Shown here piece by piece: positions 16,268 to 16,809 of a stretch of 16,809 nt of DNA. Each line of letters starts with the position of its first letter. The stretch's first letter is position 1. The DNA lies in contig JAICLV010000042.1 of assembly GCA_025925185.1 (NCBI GenBank), positions 1 to 16,809 of the forward strand. Direction: 5' to 3'. The translations under genes were made by a program, and so were the position numbers. The notes under the pieces were generated by a model. That model saw nothing but the letters and a program-made list of their open reading frames with translations, did no database searches and was not told the origin of the DNA. This DNA is from Acidothermaceae bacterium. Lineage in GTDB: Bacteria; Actinomycetota; Actinomycetes; Acidothermales; Acidothermaceae.

Positions 16268-16297
16268 AGCCTCTCACCGCTCCTCGTGGCCCGCCAA
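16268..16297 (-). promoter_or_regulatory. Putative promoter of the methyltransferase gene
   Basis: On the minus strand, TTGGCG (16297-16292, 4 of 6 matches to TTGACA) is followed by an 18-nt spacer, GAGGCT (16273-16268), 7 nt and the ATG at 16260. The -10 keeps the A and T of TAnnnT but lacks the first T. The -35 lies in one arm of the hairpin next to the CIRCE-like repeats. Confidence 0.35.
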
Positions 16298-16312
16298 GCG
16301 TCCTCGCTTGGC
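16293..16312. repeat. Perfect 8-bp palindrome, first of a palindrome cluster
   Basis: GCCAAGCG (16293-16300), loop TCCT, CGCTTGGC (16305-16312). The right arm is shared with the decayed CIRCE-like element that follows, so hairpin and operator forms overlap. It also covers the putative -35 of the divergent methyltransferase gene. Confidence 0.8.
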
Positions 16313-16333
16313 ACTGCGTTCGACGGTGCCAAG
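16307..16333. promoter_or_regulatory. CIRCE-like inverted repeat, decayed duplicate
   Basis: CTTGGCAC (16307-16314) and GTGCCAAG (16326-16333) are perfect inverted arms separated by 11 nt. A true CIRCE would have 13 nt between these inner arms, so the element is 2 nt short. CTCGCTTGGCACT occurs here (16303-16315) and again 31 bp later (16334-16346) at the full CIRCE, which suggests tandem duplication followed by a small deletion. Its right arm can also form a hairpin with the next element's left arm (GTGCCAAG-CTCG-CTTGGCAC, 16326-16345). Confidence 0.6.
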
Positions 16334-16338
16334 CTCGC

Positions 16339-16365
16339 TTGGCACTCGAGTTGACGGAGTGCTAA
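16339..16365. promoter_or_regulatory. CIRCE operator (HrcA binding site)
   Basis: TTGGCACTC (16339-16347), 9-nt spacer, GAGTGCTAA (16357-16365). Against the consensus TTAGCACTC-N9-GAGTGCTAA the left arm differs at one base and the right arm is perfect. CIRCE is the operator of the heat-shock repressor HrcA in groESL operons. The groES -35 hexamer lies inside the spacer, so bound HrcA would block RNA polymerase. Confidence 0.93.
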
Positions 16366-16379
16366 CCCCGGCATAGTCT
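16351..16379 (+). promoter_or_regulatory. Sigma-A-type promoter of groES
   Basis: TTGACG (16351-16356), 17-nt spacer, TAGTCT (16374-16379). Both hexamers and the spacing are close to ideal for the actinobacterial housekeeping sigma factor. The expected transcription start is near 16386, giving an untranslated leader of about 168 nt. The promoter is interleaved with CIRCE. Confidence 0.8.
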
Positions 16380-16391
16380 TCGACCTAGTGG

Positions 16392-16400
16392 TTGGCACTC
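16392..16400 (+). promoter_or_regulatory. Extra CIRCE half-site just downstream of the groES transcription start
   Basis: TTGGCACTC is repeated exactly 53 bp after the left arm of the full CIRCE. The expected right-arm position (16410-16418) matches GAGTGCTAA at only 5 of 9 bases. It may be a remnant second operator or a weak site bound cooperatively. Confidence 0.45.
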
Positions 16401-16553
16401 TCGCTTCGGGTCTGCCAGCTCACCTGCCTTCGGCGAGCAACGCCCGGCCCGACCCCCGCGACGGCGGGCTGGCGACCTGCCCGCCGACCCTGTGCATGAA
16501 GTGTCCCTGAAGTGCTCACGTAGTCCCAACACATGAGGAGGGGGAGTCACAAA
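16401..16553 (+). other. groES 5' untranslated leader with alternative hairpins
   Basis: The rest of the leader contains no gene. CCCGC (16455-16459) can pair with GCGGG (16464-16468), or GGCGGG (16463-16468) can pair with CCCGCC (16480-16485); the two hairpins exclude each other. A C-run at 16453-16457 is complementary to the G-run of the Shine-Dalgarno region (16540-16544). GC-rich DNA gives such pairings by chance, so a regulatory role is unproven. Confidence 0.3.
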
Positions 16554-16809
16554 GTGACGACCGCCACCAGCTCCAAGGTCTCGATCCGGCCGCTCGAGGA
16601 CCGCATCGTCGTGCAGGCCGTCGAGGCCGAGACCACCACGGCGTCCGGCCTGGTGATCCCTGACACCGCCAAGGAGAAGCCGCAGGAGGGCATTGTCCTT
16701 GCGATCGGCCCTGGCCGTTTCGAGGACGGCAAGCGCGTTCCGCTCGACGTCAAGGAGGGCGACCGCGTGCTGTACAGCAAGTACGGCGGCACCGAGGTCA
16801 AGTACAACA
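16554..16809 (+). CDS. groES: Co-chaperonin GroES (Cpn10), 5' part, cut by window end
   Basis: Heptameric lid of the GroEL chaperonin, cytosolic. 85 codons are visible of a protein usually about 100 residues long. After a short Thr/Ser-rich start come [11 protein letters not shown], the mobile-loop region [33 protein letters not shown] and [15 protein letters not shown], matching actinobacterial GroES almost residue for residue as I recall it. The start is GTG 16554, with purine-rich AGGAGGGGGAG at 16536-16546 as the Shine-Dalgarno. An in-frame ATG at 16533 lies before that site and was rejected. groEL is expected downstream. Control is by a sigma-A promoter with an embedded CIRCE. Confidence 0.97.
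   Translation, partial: MTTATSSKVSIRPLEDRIVVQAVEAETTTASGLVIPDTAKEKPQEGIVLAIGPGRFEDGKRVPLDVKEGDRVLYSKYGGTEVKYN

Noticed and set aside
16261..16398. N-terminal extension of the methyltransferase to ATG 16398
   Set aside because: It would run through CIRCE and the groES promoter; the added residues lack family resemblance, and ATG 16260 has a promoter-like hexamer at the right distance.
16533..16553. In-frame ATG 16533 as groES start
   Set aside because: The Shine-Dalgarno lies after it, and GroES N-termini match the GTG 16554 start.

Overview
The window is about 16.8 kb of GC-rich chromosomal DNA from an actinomycete (Actinomycetota). This rests on the strong G/C bias at third codon positions, heavy use of GTG starts with GTGA stop/start overlaps, and a gene order (glmM ... 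glmS ... nnr ... alr ... tsaE-tsaB-rimI-tsaD | groES) that, from memory, matches the Mycobacterium tuberculosis Rv3441c-Rv3418c neighbourhood. The genus cannot be named from the sequence. No tRNA, rRNA, CRISPR array, insertion sequence or phage gene was seen, and nearly all the DNA is coding.

Layout. (1) 1-1753, forward: the 3' part of glmM, then a formylglycine-generating enzyme (FGE) with both catalytic cysteines. (2) 1806-5218, reverse: a tightly overlapping ATPase-permease-ATPase-permease ABC-2 export operon. (3) 5289-9518, forward: glmS, an HGG/GxSxG alpha/beta hydrolase carrying an in-frame 12-bp minisatellite, and a bifunctional NAD(P)HX epimerase/dehydratase (nnr). (4) 9546-10190, reverse: a UlaG-like metallo-beta-lactamase-fold hydrolase. 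(5) 10257-14974, forward: alr, a 4Fe-4S family-4 uracil-DNA glycosylase, tsaE, tsaB, rimI, tsaD and a small ABM-like protein, nearly all joined by stop/start overlaps. (6) 15019-16260, reverse: a class I SAM methyltransferase with a THUMP-like C-terminus. (7) 16554-end, forward: the start of groES behind a strong sigma-A-type promoter and a CIRCE operator.

How the genes fit together. glmS and glmM make glucosamine phosphates for UDP-GlcNAc, and alr makes D-alanine, so cell-wall precursor supply brackets the region. nnr repairs damaged nicotinamide cofactors. tsaB/D/E make the tRNA modification t6A, and rimI acetylates ribosomal protein S18 N-termini. groES begins the chaperonin operon.

Most interesting signals. 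First, five transcription units have an A-and-T-matching -10 hexamer exactly 7 nt before the start codon, the geometry of leaderless mRNAs. Second, the 293-bp groES/methyltransferase divergent region holds a full CIRCE plus a partly decayed tandem duplicate, nested perfect hairpins and an extra half-site; the duplicate overlaps the likely methyltransferase promoter, so the methyltransferase may share HrcA control. Third, an (Ala-Glu-Pro-His)n minisatellite lies inside the hydrolase. No convincing wholly new biological system was found; the window is largely conserved housekeeping DNA.
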